DNA from: an uncultured Bradyrhizobium sp.
GTDB lineage: Bacteria > Pseudomonadota > Alphaproteobacteria > Rhizobiales > Xanthobacteraceae
NCBI RefSeq assembly: GCF_947648125.1
Contig: NZ_CANSMR010000036.1
Location: forward strand, 1 to 64,000
DNA length: 64,000 bases
Reading direction: 5' to 3'
Numbering within the stretch: position 1 is the first letter of the stretch; every line of letters starts with the position of its first letter. The translations under genes and the position numbers were made by a program. This document shows positions 7,159 through 16,792 of this stretch, piece after piece. The notes below the pieces were generated by a model, which made no database searches, had not been told where the DNA came from, and saw only the letters and a program-made list of their open reading frames with translations.

Positions 7159-9332
7159 TGCGCGACAGGCACAAGTCACGTTGGCTGCAAGGTTGCCGCC
7201 TCACCCTCAGCGCACTTGCGCTGGGTCAGTTCACCGCCGGCCCGGTGCTTGCGGAGGATTGGAATCACCACGGTGGACACGAGACGCGGTCGCCGATCAA
7301 GCACGTGATCGTCATCATCGGCGAGAACCGCAGCTTCGACCATGTGTTCGCGACCTACGTGCCTGAACGGCGCGAGGAGAGCGTGTTCAACCTGCTCTCG
7401 CAGGGCATCGTCAAGCTCGACGGCAACAAGAACGCGATCCCCGGACCCAACTTCGAGAAGGCGCATCAGCAGGCAGCGACCGATACCGGCCTGAACGACG
7501 CGTTCCTGCTGAGCCCGCCGAAGCAGAACTTCCCCAAGGATCAGTTGCCGGCTCCGCTGGTCGGCGGCCCCAAGGTCTCCTACATCCCGAACAAATGCGG
7601 CAGTTCGCCGATCACGACCTGCGAGGCGTCGCTCGTGCTGGCGCAGCAGTCGGAATCCGGCCTGCCGTCCGAGTACTACCAGTTCCTGCTGTCCGGCGGC
7701 ACCGGTCAGAGCTCACAGACCCCCGACCAGCGCATCACCAATGTCAGCGCGCTGCCGGCCGGTCCGTTCCAGCTCACCAACACCGATGCGATGCCCTACG
7801 ATTCCTATTCGGCAAGCCCGGTGCATCGCTTCTACCAGATGTGGCAACAGCTCAACTGCAGCCACTCGGCGGCCAGCCGCGACAATCCGTCGGGCTGCGG
7901 CGCCAATCTGTTCGCCTGGGTCGAGGTCACCGTCGGCGCCGGCGCCAACGGTGCGGCACAGCCCTCCAACTTCTCCACGGACTATTCGCCGACGGCGACG
8001 ACCACGGGCGAGGGTTCGACGGCGCTCGGCTTCTACAATGTGCAGAAGGGTGACGTGCCCTACTTCACCTCGCTCGCGCAGAAATATGCGATGAGCGACA
8101 ACTTCCACCAGTCCGTCAACGGCGGCACCGGCGCCAACCACATCATGTTCGGCCATGCCGACATGCTCTACTTCAGCGACACCTACGGCAATGCCGCGGT
8201 GCCGCCGAACGGCACGCAGGTGTTCGGTGGCACGCCCGACGCCGGCATCGTGCATGAAATCGAGAATCCGAACCCGGCTTCCGGCACCAACAACTGGTAC
8301 ACCGAGGACGGCTACGGCGCCGGCGGCAATGGCGGCTTCCCGCCGCCCTTCCAGACGAGCCCGGTGTCCGGCGGCGGCTCCTACAGCGACTGCTCGGATC
8401 CGACCCAGCCCGGCGTCAAGCCGATCCTGGATTATCTTAAGGGGATCCACATCAACGCGAACTGCGAACCGGGCCACTACTATCTCTTGAACAACTACAA
8501 TCCCGGTTACTTCGGCAACGGCAAGAACGCCTACACCGACACCAATCCGTCCAACACGCCGTTCACGATCCCGCCGTCGACCCGCAAGAGCATCGGCGAC
8601 AGCTTGAACGAGCGGAACATCTCCTGGAAGTACTACGGCGACCAGTGGAACAACTACGTCAACGATCCCTACCAGCTCAACTGGGGCGTAGCCGGTCCGA
8701 ACGCGGACGAGTACTGCAACATCTGCAACCCGTTCCAGTACGACACCTCGATCATGTCGCACCCGGACCAGGTCGCAGCCCATATCAAGGACTCGGTTGA
8801 TCTCTACTCCGACCTCTCCAAGCACTCGTTGCCGGCGGTCTCCATCGTCAAGCCGAGCGGTTTCACCGACGGTCACCCGTCGTCCTCCAAGCTCAATCTG
8901 TTCGAAGGCTTCGCCAAGAAGATCGTCGACCAGGTCCAGGCCTCGGACTATGCGAAGGACACCGCGATCTTCATCACCTTCGACGAAGGCGGCGGCTACT
9001 TCGACTCCGGCTATGTGCAGCCGCTCGACTATTTCGGCGACGGCACCCGTATTCCGCTGATCGTGGTGTCGCCGTTCGCGCGGCGCGGCCACATCTCGCA
9101 TGAATATGCCGATCACGTCTCGATCATCAAATTCATCGAGCGGAATTGGCGCCTGGAGCCGATCACGAACCGCAGCCGCGACAACTTCCCGAACCCGGTT
9201 GCGGCGCCCGGCAATCCCTATGTTCCGGTCAACAGCCCGGCGCTCAGCGATCTGTTCGACTTCTTCGACTTCGACGGCGGCGGCCATCATCATGGTGATG
9301 GCAACGACCAGGGCGGCAACTGGAACAACTGA
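7158..9332 (+). CDS. Secreted phosphoesterase (phospholipase C / AcpA-type acid phosphatase family)
   Basis: This is a 724-residue secreted phosphoesterase of the alkaline-phosphatase superfold (phosphoesterase/PLC family). Residues 56-61 read ENRSFD, the family's first metal-site motif. Near the C-terminus ITFDEGGGYFD, IPLIVVSPFARRG and ADHVSIIKFIERNW match the family's second half. The signal peptide ends near residue 32 (LAE). The mature N-terminus (HHGGH) and the last ~20 residues (GGGHHHGDGNDQ) are His/Gly/Asp-rich. An AAAAAGGAG ribosome site precedes the ATG, which overlaps the oxidase stop (TAATG). A terminator follows at 9356. Whether it acts on phospholipids or phosphomonoesters cannot be told from sequence. 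Confidence 0.88.
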   Translation: MRDRHKSRWLQGCRLTLSALALGQFTAGPVLAEDWNHHGGHETRSPIKHVIVIIGENRSFDHVFATYVPERREESVFNLLSQGIVKLDGNKNAIPGPNFEKAHQQAATDTGLNDAFLLSPPKQNFPKDQLPAPLVGGPKVSYIPNKCGSSPITTCEASLVLAQQSESGLPSEYYQFLLSGGTGQSSQTPDQRITNVSALPAGPFQLTNTDAMPYDSYSASPVHRFYQMWQQLNCSHSAASRDNPSGCGANLFAWVEVTVGAGANGAAQPSNFSTDYSPTATTTGEGSTALGFYNVQKGDVPYFTSLAQKYAMSDNFHQSVNGGTGANHIMFGHADMLYFSDTYGNAAVPPNGTQVFGGTPDAGIVHEIENPNPASGTNNWYTEDGYGAGGNGGFPPPFQTSPVSGGGSYSDCSDPTQPGVKPILDYLKGIHINANCEPGHYYLLNNYNPGYFGNGKNAYTDTNPSNTPFTIPPSTRKSIGDSLNERNISWKYYGDQWNNYVNDPYQLNWGVAGPNADEYCNICNPFQYDTSIMSHPDQVAAHIKDSVDLYSDLSKHSLPAVSIVKPSGFTDGHPSSSKLNLFEGFAKKIVDQVQASDYAKDTAIFITFDEGGGYFDSGYVQPLDYFGDGTRIPLIVVSPFARRGHISHEYADHVSIIKFIERNWRLEPITNRSRDNFPNPVAAPGNPYVPVNSPALSDLFDFFDFDGGGHHHGDGNDQGGNWNN

Positions 9333-9355
9333 TCGCCGCACCTCGCGACACAACG

Positions 9356-9388
9356 ATCCGCCGGCCCGAAAGGCCGGCGGATTTCATT
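9356..9388 (+). terminator. Rho-independent terminator after the phosphoesterase gene
   Basis: A perfect 11-bp stem (9356-9366 with 9372-9382) closes on a CGAAA loop and is followed by TTCATTT. It lies 24 bases past the phosphoesterase stop and closes the oxidase-phosphoesterase operon. Confidence 0.88.
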
Positions 9389-9470
9389 TGTACCCAGCCG
9401 GATGTCCATAGCCTGCGCGAACCTGTAACGTGTCTTGTGACAGATCTCGTCTCCATGGAAATCCTGTTCA

Positions 9471-9929
9471 ATGACATCAATCGCTTTCCGCCAGGCCCAA
9501 GCGGCCGACCTTCCGGCGATCATCGCGCTCCTCGCCAACGACGTCCTGGGGCAGCGGCGCGAAGATGCGAACTCGCCGCCGAACCCACGATATGTCGACG
9601 CTTTCAAAGCTATTCTCGCCGATCCCAACCAATTGCTGGTCGTGGCGACCCTGGACGACGAGGTGATCGGGACCCTTCAACTCACCTTCATGCCGGGACT
9701 GGCGCGCCTGGGCGCCTGGCGCGGGCAGATCGAGGCGGTCCGAATTGCCGAGACGCACCGCAGCTCGGGCGTCGGGCAGCAGATGTTCGAGTGGGCGATC
9801 GCGCAATGCAAAGCGAGAGGCTGTGATCTCGTGCAGCTCACGACCGACAAGGCGCGCCCCGACGCGCACCGCTTCTATGAGCGATTGGGATTCGTCGGCA
9901 GCCATCTCGGCTACAAGCTGATGCTTTGA
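9471..9929 (+). CDS. GNAT-family N-acetyltransferase
   Basis: This is a 152-residue single-domain acetyltransferase. The acetyl-CoA pyrophosphate-binding motif A is visible as HRSSGVGQQMFEWAIAQC (about residues 96-113), and the C-terminal motif B reads HRFYERLGFVGSHLGYK. It probably transfers acetyl from acetyl-CoA to an amine of a small molecule or protein; the substrate is unknown. The terminator at 9356 makes it a separate transcription unit from the upstream operon. Confidence 0.9.
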   Translation: MTSIAFRQAQAADLPAIIALLANDVLGQRREDANSPPNPRYVDAFKAILADPNQLLVVATLDDEVIGTLQLTFMPGLARLGAWRGQIEAVRIAETHRSSGVGQQMFEWAIAQCKARGCDLVQLTTDKARPDAHRFYERLGFVGSHLGYKLML

Positions 9930-10056
9930 GCTTGCCGCACCTTGCGGCGAGACCACGCGCGATCACAACACCTCGATGCGGCGCGGCCGAGCGTTGAGAT
10001 GCGGCGCGGACTTTGGCAGTCTCGGTGAAGACCGGAACGACGCGGGAGCCGACAGC

Positions 10057-11115
10057 ATGCGGCGCTTCATTCTTCCGACACCCTTGCTGGCCGTCATCTG
10101 GCTGCTGCTGCCGCTTCCCGCCCAGTCGGCGCCCTGCCTGCTCGTCACTTTGACCGGAACCATGAGCGGTCCCGCCTTGCGCAATGGCGTCGCGGGCGCC
10201 GGCACACTTGTGCGCTACGGAGACGACAGTGCCGATTGCGGTACGCTGAAGCTGCAGTTCGACGCAGGCCGCGGCACCGAACTACGGCTGTCGCAACTGA
10301 ATGTCGATCCTGGCCAGATCGACGCCATCTTCCTCACGCATATGCACTCGGATCACACCGAGGGCCTCATCGACCTCCTGCTCGCGCGCTGGAACTGGAA
10401 TTCCGGCGGGCCCGCGCTCGATGTGGTCTGCAGCAGCGATGCACCGTCCCCGCTCGGCTTCACCCTGAGCTGCGGCAAGTTTGTCGCGCATATCGGCGAC
10501 GCCTTTATTCAGTCCGGCGAAATCGCGCAGCGGGTTTCAGAGGACAAGAGACGATTGGCAGGCGGACCGGCCGAGCTCGTACATCTCATCACATTCGAGC
10601 CAACGGACGAGCCACAGGTGATCTGGTCCAAGGGCGACGTCAGGGTCAGCGCGATCCGCTCGACCCACATCGCGGGCCATGCCTCCTATCGCGTCGACAC
10701 GCCGGCCGGCAGCGTCGTGATCGGCGGCGACGCCAGCAATGACAGTGCCGCTCCGCCGCGTCCGGCGTCGACGTCGGCGCAAGTCGAGAAACTGGCACAG
10801 GGCGCCGACGTGATCGTGCACTCCACCATGCATCCGGTCATGGGTCCGGAACGCGACAGCGGCATGCCGCCGCCCGTGTTCTACCGCCAGAGCCTGGCGC
10901 CCGACCTTGGCGCCATGGCAAAGCGCGCGGGCGCCAGATACCTGATGCTGACCCACCTCGCGCCCCAGGTCGGGGCAACGCACCACGGCCCCTACAAGGT
11001 GCCCGGTGGCGCACTCACCGATGCGGATTATCGCGCCGCCGCCGAGGCAGGCGGGTTTGCCGGCACGACGATTGTCGGCTCGGATCTCACCACCTTGCGC
11101 CTTCCTGCCAAATAG
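10057..11115 (+). CDS. Metallo-beta-lactamase-fold hydrolase, exported
   Basis: This 352-residue protein has a signal peptide (residues 1-25, ending AQSA). The metal-binding signature HMHSDH is at residues 95-100, preceded by LQFDAGRGTE, and later metal-ligand candidates occur in IGGDAS and LTHLAP. The overall layout resembles ribonuclease Z/arylsulfatase-like members, but the export signal points to a periplasmic hydrolase. The ATG at 10057 follows a GGGAGCC ribosome site and begins the signal peptide; the longer frame from 9976 adds no family sequence. The substrate is unknown. Confidence 0.85.
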   Translation: MRRFILPTPLLAVIWLLLPLPAQSAPCLLVTLTGTMSGPALRNGVAGAGTLVRYGDDSADCGTLKLQFDAGRGTELRLSQLNVDPGQIDAIFLTHMHSDHTEGLIDLLLARWNWNSGGPALDVVCSSDAPSPLGFTLSCGKFVAHIGDAFIQSGEIAQRVSEDKRRLAGGPAELVHLITFEPTDEPQVIWSKGDVRVSAIRSTHIAGHASYRVDTPAGSVVIGGDASNDSAAPPRPASTSAQVEKLAQGADVIVHSTMHPVMGPERDSGMPPPVFYRQSLAPDLGAMAKRAGARYLMLTHLAPQVGATHHGPYKVPGGALTDADYRAAAEAGGFAGTTIVGSDLTTLRLPAK

Positions 11116-11183
11116 ACCGGCGCATCGCGACAATGAATGTCAGCCCTCGCGCTTCAGTCACGGGTTTTGGCACAGGACCGCGG

Positions 11184-12545
11184 CTATCTGTTGCGGTCGC
11201 CACCAAGAAGGTTCTTGTAGACCTTCCCATCTTTCATGATGACCAGGAAGTTCTTTGCCGGATCCTCGATCAGCTTGATGTTGTCGAGCGGATTGCCGTC
11301 GACCAGCAAAAGGTCGGCCAGCGCGCCTTCCTCCACCACGCCTAGCCTGCCTGGATATGGATTTCGAGGCCCGGACAGGTTGAGCAACTCGGCATTCGTC
11401 GATGTCGCCATCGCAAGCGTTTCGGCGGGCGTATACCATCGCGTGAGGGTCGTCAGCATGGCACCTTGCCGGTCAGCGAGCGCCTTCGAGAACAAGACAT
11501 CGGTGCCGAATGCCGTCTTCAGCTTGTACTTCTTCGCGAAGCCATAGACCCTGTCGGTGCCGGCAATGACTTGGCGCAACTTGTCCTGCTCCGCAGGTCC
11601 AAGGGCGCTGGCGCCCGACGGATCGAGGAAGGGCTGAGTGCTCAGCCAAACTCCCTTGTCCGCCATCAGGCGGGCCGACGCGTCGTCCATCAGGTGACCG
11701 TGCTCGATAACCTTGACGCCCGCTGCGATCGATCGCTGGATCGCAACCGGCGTATAGGCGTGTACGGCGACGTAAGTGCCCCAGTTCTCGGCGGCCTCGA
11801 CCGCCGCGCGCAGTTCCGGTTCGGTGAACGTTGACACATCGAGCGGACTGAACGGTGACGCCACCCCGCCGCCCGCCGTGAGCTTGACCTGCGTCGCACC
11901 TTGCATCAGCTGCTCGCGCGCGCGGACGCGGACTTCATCCGGGCTGTCCGCAACCATGGCGCCACCTATTCTCTCCATGCGGCTGAGCATGCCGCCGATC
12001 GTTCTGGGCAGATCGGACAGCTGCCGAAAGTCGCCATGGCCGCCGGTGATGGTGATCATCGCACCGGATGGGTAGATGCGCGGACCGACGACGAGCCCCT
12101 CGTCGATCGCCCGCTTAAGGGAAAACGCCGGTCCGCCCATATCGCGAACGGTGGTAAAGCCTCGCATGAGCGTGGCTGTTGCCTCCGCGGCAGCAAGAAG
12201 GTTGGTGTAGCCGATATCGCTGGCCATTGCGGACGCCGGCGTCGGGCGCACCAGCATCGCATGCCAATGGGCGTCGATCAGCCCGGGCATCAGCACCCGT
12301 CCGTCGCCAGTGATCACCTGGGCATCGGCCGTGATCGCCGCCGTCGAGATCTTCTCGATCTTGTTGTTCCGGACCAGCACATTGGACGGCCCGGAGAGCG
12401 CGCCATTCTTGCCATCAAAAATGCGGACGTTCTGGAACAGCACGCCGGCATCCTGCTGCGCTCGCGCCGGCGGCGAGCCAATGAGGCCCGCCCCAATCAA
12501 CGCGACCAGTGCGGAAACACAGAGGCTTTTGCTCAAACCTGACAT
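11184..12545 (-). CDS. Exported amidohydrolase (imidazolonepropionase-like)
   Basis: This ~453-residue protein is a metal-dependent amidohydrolase of the imidazolonepropionase/prolidase-like branch. It carries a Sec signal peptide (about residues 1-29). The HxH metal motif appears as GLIDAHWHAM, later metal-site His residues lie in AVHAYTP and VIEHGHL, and AFGTDV marks the catalytic Asp segment. I chose the ATG at 12545 over the in-frame GTG at 12551 because GGAGAG sits 5 bases before it. The start lies 16 bases past the glutaminase remnant, so both may share a transcript. Family members cleave cyclic amides or dipeptides; the substrate is unknown. Confidence 0.87.
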   Translation of the reverse strand: MSGLSKSLCVSALVALIGAGLIGSPPARAQQDAGVLFQNVRIFDGKNGALSGPSNVLVRNNKIEKISTAAITADAQVITGDGRVLMPGLIDAHWHAMLVRPTPASAMASDIGYTNLLAAAEATATLMRGFTTVRDMGGPAFSLKRAIDEGLVVGPRIYPSGAMITITGGHGDFRQLSDLPRTIGGMLSRMERIGGAMVADSPDEVRVRAREQLMQGATQVKLTAGGGVASPFSPLDVSTFTEPELRAAVEAAENWGTYVAVHAYTPVAIQRSIAAGVKVIEHGHLMDDASARLMADKGVWLSTQPFLDPSGASALGPAEQDKLRQVIAGTDRVYGFAKKYKLKTAFGTDVLFSKALADRQGAMLTTLTRWYTPAETLAMATSTNAELLNLSGPRNPYPGRLGVVEEGALADLLLVDGNPLDNIKLIEDPAKNFLVIMKDGKVYKNLLGGDRNR

Positions 12546-12560
12546 GTCCACTCTCCGCCG

Positions 12561-12944
12561 TTAGGGCATCGTTCGAGGTAGAGCATCCCGAGCAGAAGCT
12601 GCCACACGAATCCGCCCCAGCCCTCGGTCCAGAACGCGGGCCTCTTCGGGGCCGATCGCCTCGCACACCAGCGCGAACACGAATGGCTTCGATACACTCA
12701 TGATCGAGAATTCGTGTTCGATATCGCCGGCGCCGTAGATGCGTCCGCTGGTGCCGGCCACGCAGACGCCGAACAATTCACTCGGCACCCTGGCCAGTGC
12801 CGGGTAAACCTGCGAATTGTTTCCATCGCTGTTCGACTTGAGATGAGCTTGCGACACCAGTTCCGGCACCATCTCGGCATCGGGCAAGTGCCCCGTCGAG
12901 ATGTAAGGCCGCTCCGCTTGTTCCGCGATCGAAGGCGGCCACAT
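12561..12944 (-). pseudogene. Glutaminase remnant (N-terminal third only)
   Basis: The first ~100 residues match the N-terminal part of glutaminase (GlsA type), with YPALARVPSELFGVCVAG, then YGAGDIEHEFSIMSVSKPFVFAL containing the catalytic SxSK-like serine-lysine. After EEAR the frame loses all glutaminase similarity and stops at about 127 residues, where the family is about 300. The ribosome site (GGAGGAG) is intact. In another frame the adjoining bases read FWTEGWGGFVWQLLLGMLY, a membrane-like piece that could come from an HdeD-like gene; that is a guess. The truncation joins the remnant directly to the amidohydrolase gene, so it looks like a deletion scar. Confidence 0.75.
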
Positions 12945-13175
12945 CGGCTCCTCCTTCCCGATTTCGACCTTACTGTTTCAAGTCGTCTAGTCGGCAACCA
13001 GAAGTAGGCGCTCAAAAAATCACGGAGTCAACGATCCGCTCTCACGGCGTTTTGTCATGCGACGAAATCAAAGTGATCCGTTGGGATAGCCAAACGGATT
13101 TGCACGTTTGACCGCTTTGAACCGGTTCTCCGCGAGTCAACACTGCGTTTGATCTGCGAGTTCCCCGGCCGGCTA

Positions 13176-14390
13176 TCACGGCTTCTGATAGATCACGTGA
13201 CCAGCACGGATCGTGGTGCTCACCTTCGCAAGATTGGCGACGTCGCTGAGCGGATCGCCGTCGAGCACCACGAGATCGGCGTCGAAGCCTTGCTCCACCT
13301 TGCCCTTCTTCGCGGCCTTGAAGAACCGCGCTGGATTGGTGGTCAGCGAGGCCAGCACCTGGCGCTCCGATAGCACGCGGTGCATCAGCTGGAATTCCTG
13401 CGTGGTGTCGTACAGCGTGGTGAAGCCGACATCGGTGCCGAACAGCACCGTGCCGCCATTCTCCGAGAACTGCTTGAGCTGGTTGACGGTCGCGGCCACC
13501 AGACGGTTGGTGACGTTGGGGTCGAGAACCACCGTCGTGAACAACGACAGCGTCGGGATCAGCGCCGTCCCCTGCGCCTTGAACCGCGCCAGCTGGTCAT
13601 CGGTGTAGCTCCGCTCGCTGGGCGTGGTGTGCGCGAGCACGTCGACGTCGGCTGCGATCACCGTCTCGACGCCGATCTTGTTCTGCGGATGCGCGAACAC
13701 CGGCCTGCCCTGCGCATGCGCGACATCGACGGCCGCCTTGGCGATCGCGGGATCCATGTTGATGACGGGCTTGTCGCCCATGAACGCGCCGGTGAACAGC
13801 TTGATGCCGTCCTCGCCCATCGCGAGCCAATCGCGCGCCCACTTCGCCGCCTCCTCCGGCGTCGCGGCTTCGGGAAGCTGAATTTCGGGCGGCAGGTAGA
13901 CGGGATGCCCGCCCTTGGGAAACACGTTGCCGGCGAGCAGGATGGTGGGACCGGCGACCTCACCTGATGCGATGCGCTTGCGCAGCGGCAGCGTGTTGCG
14001 TGGATCGGAGCCGAGATCCCAGACCGTGGTAAAACCCCATCGCGTCAACATCTCCTGCATGTGCTGCGTCAACGGTGCGGCCGGCGCCTCGCCGGCGTTG
14101 TGCCAGACATGTTCCGTGAAATGCACGTGGCTGTTCCAGAACCCGGCAACAACAGTCTTGCCGCTGCAGTCGATCAGCCGCGCATCCGAGGGCAACTTGA
14201 CGTCGCCGGACTTGCCGACGGCACTGATGACGCCGTCCGTGATCACGATCGCCGCATCCGGCAGCGCGGCCGCATCGGCCGATGCGTAGAGCGTGCCGCC
14301 GCGGAGCACCACGGTCTCGGCATGTGCCGCCGTAGAGGCGACAGCCGAGCCAATAAGAAAAAGCGCGACGCGTAACCAGGTCCCGGTCAT
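13176..14390 (-). CDS. Exported amidohydrolase
   Basis: This 404-residue amidohydrolase has a clear signal peptide (residues 1-24, ending AHAE). The metal-binding HxH appears as NSHVHFTEH (about 85-93). VFAHPQNK and DVLAHTTP supply later histidines, and VLFGTDVGF holds the catalytic Asp. It is a second, divergent member of the same superfamily as the gene at 11184-12545; the two are on the same strand and separated by the glutaminase remnant. Both are probably periplasmic. The substrate is unknown. Confidence 0.88.
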   Translation of the reverse strand: MTGTWLRVALFLIGSAVASTAAHAETVVLRGGTLYASADAAALPDAAIVITDGVISAVGKSGDVKLPSDARLIDCSGKTVVAGFWNSHVHFTEHVWHNAGEAPAAPLTQHMQEMLTRWGFTTVWDLGSDPRNTLPLRKRIASGEVAGPTILLAGNVFPKGGHPVYLPPEIQLPEAATPEEAAKWARDWLAMGEDGIKLFTGAFMGDKPVINMDPAIAKAAVDVAHAQGRPVFAHPQNKIGVETVIAADVDVLAHTTPSERSYTDDQLARFKAQGTALIPTLSLFTTVVLDPNVTNRLVAATVNQLKQFSENGGTVLFGTDVGFTTLYDTTQEFQLMHRVLSERQVLASLTTNPARFFKAAKKGKVEQGFDADLVVLDGDPLSDVANLAKVSTTIRAGHVIYQKP

Positions 14391-14513
14391 GGACAGCCTC
14401 TTTGATGGTTGCGTGCCGGCGGTGCCCGGCGCGCGACAACATAGCCGCGGCGCACTGAGCCGCTTTGATCGTTCTTGCTGTCCGCGACGGATATCGGGAG
14501 GCGGCGTCCGCCG

Positions 14514-15707
14514 TCACTCCTCGGGTGCGTTCTCGATCGGGTCGAACCGATCGGCCTCGAGCCCGAGCAGATTCCAGGACTGCAGCATGTGCGGTGGCAG
14601 CGGCGCGGTCGCATCGATCACGCCGCCGCGCGGGTGCGGAATCACGATGCGGCGGGCGAGCAGATGCAGCCGGTTCTGCAGGCCGCCCGGCAGCTGCCAG
14701 TTTTCCTTGTTGAAGTATTTGGGATCGCCGACGATCGCGTGATCGATATGCGCCATGTGGGCGCGCAATTGATGGGTGCGGCCGGTCACCGGCTTGAGCG
14801 ACACCCAGGCGAGCTTCGTCGCCGAGGTCTCGACCACGGCATAGTAGGTCACGGCGTGGCTGGCGCCCTCGTCGCCATGCGCCGCGATCCGCATGATGCT
14901 GTCCTCCTCGCTCTCCTCCTTGGCGAGATAGGTCGAGATGCGGCCCTGCTTCGGCTTCGGCACGCCGGCCACCAGCGCCCAATAGATCTTGCGCGCGGAG
15001 CGATGCCGGAACGAGCCGGTCAGAGCGGTCGCGGCGAAACGCGTCTTGGCGATCAGGAGGCAGCCCGAGGTCTCGCGGTCGAGCCGATGCACCAGCCGCG
15101 GCTTCTGGCCCTTGGCGTCGCGCATCACCTCCAGCATGTCGTCGACATTGCGCGTGATGCCGGAGCCGCCCTGAACCGCCAGACCTGCGGGCTTGTTCAG
15201 CACCATCACGTCGGCGTCCTCGAACAGGGTCATGTCCTTGAGGTCCTGGAGGGTCTTCCTGGCCGCTTCAGAGAGGCTCGCGGCCGCCTTCGGCGTATCG
15301 AGCCGCAGCGGCGGAATGCGCACGCTCTGCCCTTCTTCCAGCCGGTCCTTGCTGTCCGCACGCTTGCCGTTGACGCGCAACTCGCCCTTCCGAACGATGC
15401 GCTGGATGTGGGAAAACGACAGGCCGGGGAAACGCGCCTCAAGAAAACGGTCGACGCGCATGTTGTCCTCGTCCGCCGTCACCACCACGGTCTGCACCTT
15501 GGTCGGCAACGGCGGCGGCTCGGCGACGCTCTTCTCCGGCTCGGGCACGAATGGCTTGGGCACCCGCTGCTTGTCGCCAAGGCGCACCGCCGGCTTGCCG
15601 CCCGCACGATGGGCCGGCCCCCGCTCGGCTGCCGGGCCGCGATGGGGACGCGCGCCTTTGGCGCGATCACTCGCTGGGCGGAGAGGTCTCTTGACGCGGC
15701 GGCTCAT
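14514..15707 (-). CDS. RluA-family 23S rRNA pseudouridine synthase (RluC-like)
   Basis: This 397-residue enzyme would isomerise specific uridines in rRNA to pseudouridine. A basic ~70-residue N-terminal extension precedes an S4 RNA-binding domain (about 82-140, RVDRFLEARFPGLSFSHIQR). The catalytic domain carries HRLDRETSG with the nucleophilic Asp at residue 210, followed by the family motifs around LKPVTGRTHQLRAHM. RluC/RluD-type members usually have the S4 domain, which favours this subgroup, but the target uridines cannot be read from sequence. It is oriented with the backbone genes. Confidence 0.9.
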   Translation of the reverse strand: MSRRVKRPLRPASDRAKGARPHRGPAAERGPAHRAGGKPAVRLGDKQRVPKPFVPEPEKSVAEPPPLPTKVQTVVVTADEDNMRVDRFLEARFPGLSFSHIQRIVRKGELRVNGKRADSKDRLEEGQSVRIPPLRLDTPKAAASLSEAARKTLQDLKDMTLFEDADVMVLNKPAGLAVQGGSGITRNVDDMLEVMRDAKGQKPRLVHRLDRETSGCLLIAKTRFAATALTGSFRHRSARKIYWALVAGVPKPKQGRISTYLAKEESEEDSIMRIAAHGDEGASHAVTYYAVVETSATKLAWVSLKPVTGRTHQLRAHMAHIDHAIVGDPKYFNKENWQLPGGLQNRLHLLARRIVIPHPRGGVIDATAPLPPHMLQSWNLLGLEADRFDPIENAPEE

Positions 15708-15835
15708 GGGGTTGCAACTCCGAAGTTAAGCCCGTGGGTAGCGCAAATGCCGCGAATCGTCACGGCGAAATCGGTACAAATCCCGCGCAACATCGGCCAT
15801 GTTCGGCCGTACACGGCGATCGAGGGGGGCCTGGA

Positions 15836-16792
15836 ATGAGACTGGCAGTATCGGCTTTGGCGACGGCCCTGATGATGTCAGGCCCGGCGCTGGCCCAGCA
15901 AAGCTCGATGCCGCAAGCCGCTATGCCGGAAGATCTGGCCTGGAAGCTCCTGGAACTGGGCCGCGTCGTCGACCCGCTGAAGACGGCCGCGCTCTACGCG
16001 CCACTACAGCAGAAGGAGCCCTACCAGGGCGTCAAGGTCGAGCGCGACGTCAAGTACGGCCCTGCCGACCGCCATTTGCTCGACGTCTTCACGCCGGACC
16101 CAGCGGCGGCGGCGCCACAACCGGTGCTGATCTACATCCATGGCGGCGGCTTCATTGCCGGCAGCAAGCGCAACCCCGGCAGCCCGTTCTACGACAACGT
16201 CATGCTGTGGGCCGCCAGGAGCGGCTTTGTCGGCGTCAATGCCACCTACCGCCTGGCGCCGGCCTTTCCGTGGCCGGCAGGCGCCGAAGACATGGGCGCG
16301 ATCGTGCAGTGGGTCGCGGAGAACGTCGCTACCCGCGGCGGCGACCCCGGACGCATCTTCCTGATGGGCCAGTCGGCCGGCGCGGTCCATGTCGCGAGCT
16401 ATGTCTCGCACGGCGAATTCCACAGAGTGAAGGGCGGCGGCCTCGCCGGCGCGATCATGGTGTCGGGCATCTACGATCTGACGGCTTCGCCGGCCGGCGA
16501 TGCCGAGCTCGCCTATTACGGCTCCGATCCCTCGCGCTACGCCGAGCGCTCCTCGTTGCAAGGTCTGCTCGCCAGCCCGATCCCGTTCCTGATCACCGCG
16601 GCCGAACTCGACCCGCCGCGCTTCGTCGAGCAGTTCGAGCTGTTGAAACAGGCCAGCTGCAAGCGGCCGAGCGGCTGCGCCCGCAGCTTCATGCTGCCGC
16701 AGCACAGCCATATGTCCGAGGTCTATGCGATCAACACCCCGGACACGCGGCTGACCAACGAGGTCCTGGAGTTCGTGAAGAGCCTCAAGTGA
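15836..16792 (+). CDS. Exported alpha/beta hydrolase (hormone-sensitive-lipase-like esterase)
   Basis: This 318-residue esterase has a signal peptide (residues 1-20, ending ALAQ). The oxyanion-hole motif reads IHGGGF, the nucleophile elbow GQSAG, and the later acid and histidine are plausibly in ELDPPRF and QHSHMSE. This order is typical of the HSL/BD-FAE group, which hydrolyses short-chain esters or related amides. The ATG at 15836 follows GAGGGGGGC and starts the signal peptide; the frame upstream to 15734 is not family-like. It is divergent from the pseudouridine synthase gene. Confidence 0.87.
   Translation: MRLAVSALATALMMSGPALAQQSSMPQAAMPEDLAWKLLELGRVVDPLKTAALYAPLQQKEPYQGVKVERDVKYGPADRHLLDVFTPDPAAAAPQPVLIYIHGGGFIAGSKRNPGSPFYDNVMLWAARSGFVGVNATYRLAPAFPWPAGAEDMGAIVQWVAENVATRGGDPGRIFLMGQSAGAVHVASYVSHGEFHRVKGGGLAGAIMVSGIYDLTASPAGDAELAYYGSDPSRYAERSSLQGLLASPIPFLITAAELDPPRFVEQFELLKQASCKRPSGCARSFMLPQHSHMSEVYAINTPDTRLTNEVLEFVKSLK

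Noticed and set aside
7713-9353. Open frame of 546 codons antisense to the phosphoesterase gene
   Set aside because: It is a valine/arginine-rich shadow with no motifs, against a clear family match on the other strand.
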